A stretch of 64,000 bases of DNA, taken from positions 372,001 through 436,000 of the forward strand of contig NZ_AP023366.1 of NCBI RefSeq assembly GCF_015097055.1. Reading direction: 5' to 3'. The position numbers were made by a program, and so were the translations under genes. This document shows, piece after piece, positions 61,142 to 64,000 of this stretch (position 1 is the stretch's first letter; each line of letters begins with the position of its first letter). The notes beneath the pieces were generated by a model. That model was not told the DNA's origin and made no database searches. It worked only from the letters and a program-made list of their open reading frames with translations. This DNA comes from Effusibacillus dendaii (lineage in GTDB: Bacteria > Bacillota > Bacilli > Tumebacillales > Effusibacillaceae).

Positions 61142-61204
61142 ATGGAAACGACACAAACCATTATTGAACAAATTAACGATTATTATGGCCGTTCGAACGG
61201 TTAA
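61142..61204 (+). CDS. Twenty-residue peptide ORF
   Basis: The peptide METTQTIIEQINDYYGRSNG is preceded by GAGAGGGG (about ten bases from the ATG) and a leader of about 120 bases with a GATTCGC/GCGAATC hairpin, and is followed within 13 bases by a terminator. It has its own strong promoter at 60983. Known family: none that I recognise. It could be a small protein, a leader peptide of a non-coding RNA, or an unannotated peptide gene. Confidence 0.5.
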   Translation: METTQTIIEQINDYYGRSNG

Positions 61205-61216
61205 TGTGAAGATATG

Positions 61217-61242
61217 ACGCTCCGCTTGCGGGGTGTTTTTTT
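61217..61242 (+). terminator. Terminator after the 20-residue ORF
   Basis: ACGCTCCG (61217-61224), loop CTTG, CGGGGTGT (61229-61236) with wobble pairs, followed by seven T residues. Confidence 0.75.
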
Positions 61243-61279
61243 GTATGACGGGCATACTCCCTGTGGAGAGGTGCTAAAG

Positions 61280-61348
61280 ATGGAAAAACAGAAGTACATA
61301 TTCTGTCAAACAAACCGCCTCGCTAATTACGAGGCGGTTTGCCAGTGA
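61280..61348 (+). CDS. Twenty-two-residue peptide ORF overlapping a hairpin
   Basis: ATG 61280 is six bases after GAGAGGTG, a good site. The product is MEKQKYIFCQTNRLANYEAV followed by CQ, with two cysteines. The second half of the ORF is the inverted repeat at 61312-61340, so its codons may be a by-product of a terminator. Coding status uncertain. Confidence 0.3.
   Translation: MEKQKYIFCQTNRLANYEAVCQ
61312..61340. terminator. Perfect hairpin between convergent units
   Basis: AAACCGCCTCG (61312-61322), loop CTAATTA, CGAGGCGGTTT (61330-61340). The minus-strand oxidoreductase ends at 61368, so this probably terminates it. T content downstream is modest on both strands. Confidence 0.7.
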
Positions 61349-61367
61349 AGTGTACGGTTCGATCAGG

Positions 61368-62378
61368 TTAATCGTGGACTTTTACTAATTGTTTTCCCAG
61401 GTTTTCGCCGCGGAACAGACCCAGGAACGCCTCGACCGTATTTTCCAATCCTTCTACCACATTTTCTTTAAATTTCAGTTTTCCTTGTGTAACCCATTCA
61501 GTCAGTTGCGCTAAACCTTCTTGATTGCGATTGGCAAAATCGGATGCGATAAAACCTTTTGCCATGGCACTCTTAATTAACAACTGCGTAAACGGATTTG
61601 GCCGCAGATCCGGTTTCTCCATGTTATAGGCGGATATTTGTCCGCAGATGACGATTCGCGCTTGGTAATTTATCAAGGTTAATACGGCATCCGTGATCTC
61701 GCCGCCAACATTGTCGAAATAAACGTCAATTCCGTTTGGACATGCTTCTGCTAAGGACTGGCGCATGTTGGTCGTCGTTTTGTAGTTCACGGTGGCATCA
61801 AATCCAAGTTCGCTTCGGAGGTACTCGTTTTTCTCATCGGTTCCGGCAATGCCTACGACACGGCATCCTTTCAGTTTGGCAATCTGTCCGACCACCATGC
61901 CAACCGCCCCGGCTGCGCCAGAGACAACCACCGTTTCTCCCTCTTTCGGTTTGCCGATTTCAAGCAATCCAAAATAGGCGGTCAGACCCGGCATGCCGAG
62001 AATTCCGAGCGCATGAGTAACCGGAATGGCTCCCGTTTCAATTTTCTTGATGTTTTTTCCGTTCGAAATGGAATAATCGGACCAACCCAGCATCCCTGCT
62101 ATAATGTCGCCTTTAGCGAAGTTGGGGTTTTTCGATTCGACCACACGGCCGACTACGCCTCCGACGATCACTTCGTTGAGGGGAAAAGGAGGAACGTACG
62201 ATTTGACATCCCGCATACGGCCCCGCATATAAGGATCGACCGAAAGATACATGGTCTGGACAAGCACTTCGCCCTCAGCCGGTTGCGGAACAGGAGACTC
62301 GACCGTTTTAAAATTGCTTTTCTCCGGCATTCCTTCAGGACGGCTCACCAGATAAATACTGCGGTTCAGCTCGCTCAT
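61368..62378 (-). CDS. MDR-family NADP-dependent oxidoreductase (YfmJ/CurA-like)
   Basis: This is a zinc-free medium-chain reductase of about 336 residues related to YfmJ, prostaglandin/leukotriene B4 reductases and CurA. It has the MYLSVDPYMRGRM segment, VSGAAGAVGMVVGQIAKLKG for NADP binding and the YFDNVGGE motif of double-bond reductases. The ATG at 62378 (minus) follows GGAGAGAG; the frame upstream to 62426 lacks a site. Probably reduces conjugated enones. It is separated from the acid island by the small transcription unit. Confidence 0.9.
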   Translation of the reverse strand: MSELNRSIYLVSRPEGMPEKSNFKTVESPVPQPAEGEVLVQTMYLSVDPYMRGRMRDVKSYVPPFPLNEVIVGGVVGRVVESKNPNFAKGDIIAGMLGWSDYSISNGKNIKKIETGAIPVTHALGILGMPGLTAYFGLLEIGKPKEGETVVVSGAAGAVGMVVGQIAKLKGCRVVGIAGTDEKNEYLRSELGFDATVNYKTTTNMRQSLAEACPNGIDVYFDNVGGEITDAVLTLINYQARIVICGQISAYNMEKPDLRPNPFTQLLIKSAMAKGFIASDFANRNQEGLAQLTEWVTQGKLKFKENVVEGLENTVEAFLGLFRGENLGKQLVKVHD

Positions 62379-62584
62379 GACTCTCTCTCCTCTATGTACA
62401 TGGAATTCATTTCCTGTTGATAACAATACGGTTTTATTAACAGTGTGTCAAACAGAGATCGAACGGAAGTTTGTGAAACGGGATGCAATTGGGGGAACAA
62501 TCAGATTTTTTTGAACCGGAAATGAAATAAGGACAAGGTTACCTGTTATACTGTTACTAAACAGACAGGAAAGAAGGAAATGTT

Positions 62585-63880
62585 ATGTCACATCGAACGA
62601 GCGGCGAAAAATTTTATTTTGGATGGTATATCGTGCTGATCTCATGCATGATCACACTGCTTACGGTAGGTACCCGTTTGGGCATCGGCCCCTTTTTTAA
62701 ACCGATGGCGGACGAACTGGGAGTCAGCCGTACGTTCCTGTCTTTCGTCATTTCGGTCGGCATGCTGGCGTATGGGGCGGGAATGCCGGTGGCTGGGAAA
62801 CTGGTCGAACGTTACGGAACCAGGTTTGTGCTCTTGAGCGGTTTAGGGATGATTACTGTCGCTACTTTATGGACGATCTGGACGGCTGATACGGTCAGTT
62901 TTTTCCTTGCCTATGGTATTTTATTGTCCTTCGGACTTGCTTTTACCAGTCCAGTGGCGATGACGCCTGTCATAAGCAAATGGTTTACCCGTCAAAGAGG
63001 AAGGGCATTATTTTATTTGTCAACCGGCGCTATGGCCGGAATAGCAGTCATGACCCCTGTCTTTCAATGGCTGATTGGTTGGATCGGCTGGCGGGACACA
63101 TTGCTTGTTTTGGACATTGTATTCATAGTTATACTTATTCCTTCTGCCATCTGGATTATTCGAGACGAGGCACCGGCCGGTACCGATTTGCTGCCCGGTC
63201 AGTTGGCCAGCAGCCATTTGAGCCAGACTTTGTCCGCTAATCAGATGATTCCCTTGGTGGATTGGAAAGGTGCATTACGAACTAAACCGTTTTGGAACAT
63301 TGCGGCCGGACTGTTTGTTTGTGGCTTCAGCATGAACGTGCTGGGATCGCATGGCGTTCCGATGCTGACTGACCACGGTTTTTCGGAAATGACCGCCTCA
63401 TTCGGAGTCGGGCTGATCGGAATTGTGGCGGTGGGCAGTACAGTTGTTTTAGGTTCATTATCAGATAAACTGCCGCGCAAAAATTTGTTGTCCCTCATTT
63501 ACCTGATCCGCGGCATTGGATTTCTGCTGATAGCGGTTGTGATGACACCTTGGCAGTTATATTTGGTTTCCGTGATGGGAGGTTTGGCTTGGGCCGGAAG
63601 CACCGCACTTTCCTCCGCCATTTTGGGAGATGTATATGGTGTCCGCTGGGTAGGCGTCCTGTACGGTTGGACTTATTTTGTTCACCAGATTGGGGCTGCC
63701 GTCGGTTCTTTCTTGGCCGGTTGGGGGTATGAAACGTTTGGCACGCACCTGCCTTCCTTTGGATTGACTGCCTTGTTGCTTGCGGCAGCCAGTTTGCTAT
63801 CCTTCTACCTGCCAGTCCAGGTTCGCTATGCAAACCATTTGCAGCCGTCTGCCCATTCGTCCGTTTCCGGCTCCCGATAA
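62585..63880 (+). CDS. MFS transporter, monocarboxylate/OFA-like
   Basis: This is a twelve-helix major facilitator of 431 residues. The motif-A-like loop is GKLVERYGTR after helix 2 and SDKLPRKN after helix 8, and the N-terminal FYFGWYIVLISCMITLLTVGTRLGIGPFF resembles monocarboxylate or oxalate:formate type carriers. Such carriers often move carboxylates, so a link to the acid pathway is possible but not shown. The ATG follows AAGGAA. A terminator follows at 63897. Confidence 0.87.
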   Translation: MSHRTSGEKFYFGWYIVLISCMITLLTVGTRLGIGPFFKPMADELGVSRTFLSFVISVGMLAYGAGMPVAGKLVERYGTRFVLLSGLGMITVATLWTIWTADTVSFFLAYGILLSFGLAFTSPVAMTPVISKWFTRQRGRALFYLSTGAMAGIAVMTPVFQWLIGWIGWRDTLLVLDIVFIVILIPSAIWIIRDEAPAGTDLLPGQLASSHLSQTLSANQMIPLVDWKGALRTKPFWNIAAGLFVCGFSMNVLGSHGVPMLTDHGFSEMTASFGVGLIGIVAVGSTVVLGSLSDKLPRKNLLSLIYLIRGIGFLLIAVVMTPWQLYLVSVMGGLAWAGSTALSSAILGDVYGVRWVGVLYGWTYFVHQIGAAVGSFLAGWGYETFGTHLPSFGLTALLLAAASLLSFYLPVQVRYANHLQPSAHSSVSGSR

Positions 63881-63896
63881 CTTTTACGAGGCATAT

Positions 63897-63931
63897 GCTC
63901 CTTTCGACGGTGATTCGAGGGGGGCTTTTTT
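63897..63931 (+). terminator. Terminator after the MFS gene
   Basis: GCTCCTTTCGA (63897-63907) pairs through three wobbles with TCGAGGGGGGC (63915-63925), seven-base loop, followed by six T residues. The rest of the window to 64000 holds nothing I can identify. Confidence 0.8.
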
Positions 63932-64000
63932 ACTCTGTTTGTTTTATTTGGTAGAGTGTGTGGCACCTTACGGATTTGGTCCACGTCTCATCTGTAAAAT

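Noticed and set aside
61312-61340. CRISPR-like or attachment-site repeat
   Set aside because: A single perfect hairpin between convergent genes, best explained as a terminator; no second copy or spacer pattern.
62013-62420. 135-codon plus-strand ORF opposite the MDR oxidoreductase
   Set aside because: A shadow of the well-conserved minus-strand gene, with no ribosome binding site.

Overview
The window is a 64 kb stretch of chromosome from a spore-forming, menaquinone-using Bacillota. Gene content and order follow the Bacillus subtilis ypi/qcr/ypj/pan/dinG and ypmA-ypmB neighbourhoods. Sporulation genes (ylbJ, a SigH-type sigma factor), Gram-positive ribosome binding sites (GGAGG-like, with many GTG and TTG starts) and an XPB-type helicase pair fit something near the Alicyclobacillaceae (Effusibacillus/Tumebacillus-like). 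That genus-level guess is an inference. I see no rRNA, tRNA, CRISPR array, prophage or intact insertion sequence.

Layout. 1-5024: end of a tryptophan operon (trpF partial, trpB, trpA) running by overlapping stop/start codons into tyrA and aroA. 5025-9290: a short promoter-plus-terminator leader, an unknown membrane protein, and an XPB helicase with a coupled partner. 9527-13513: ypiB, ypiF, the menaquinol:cytochrome c reductase operon qcrABC, and a DUF1405 gene. 13526-18337: mostly minus-strand membrane protein genes (YitT, DedA, YkvI, YlbJ) around a broken uppP. 18460-28735: ypjD-dapB-cca-birA, a structured leader with its own terminator, panBCD, a TPR protein and dinG. 28818-31107: a SigH-like factor, rex and a stand-alone LigD polymerase domain. 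31188-35017: mtnP, mtnA, a class II aldolase and an amidohydrolase, which together look like the DHAP-shunt version of methylthioadenosine/5'-deoxyadenosine salvage. 35094-40678: a small minus-strand ORF, ypmA, ypmB, a compact FtsH-like protease coupled to a single-pass membrane protein, and a DnaD/DnaB-family plus DnaI-like pair.

40772-60782 is a catabolic island. It holds a TetR regulator with an operator-like palindrome, three SDRs, thiolase, acyl-CoA dehydrogenase, a two-gene MaoC-type hydratase, thioesterases, an acyl-CoA ligase, an IclR regulator, a complete Liv-type ABC importer with its lipoprotein, an HSL-type esterase, and FadF, which passes acyl-CoA dehydrogenase electrons to menaquinone. 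There is no crotonase and no classical 3-hydroxyacyl-CoA dehydrogenase. The set reads as uptake, CoA activation and beta-oxidation of an unidentified carboxylic acid by an (R)-type MaoC/SDR route.

60783-64000: two very small ORFs with their own promoter and terminator signals, an MDR-family oxidoreductase and an MFS transporter.

Most unusual: the compact FtsH plus partner module, the DHAP-shunt-like cluster, the structured leader before panB, the tiny ORFs at 61.0-61.35 kb, the internally deleted uppP, and the (R)-type beta-oxidation island.
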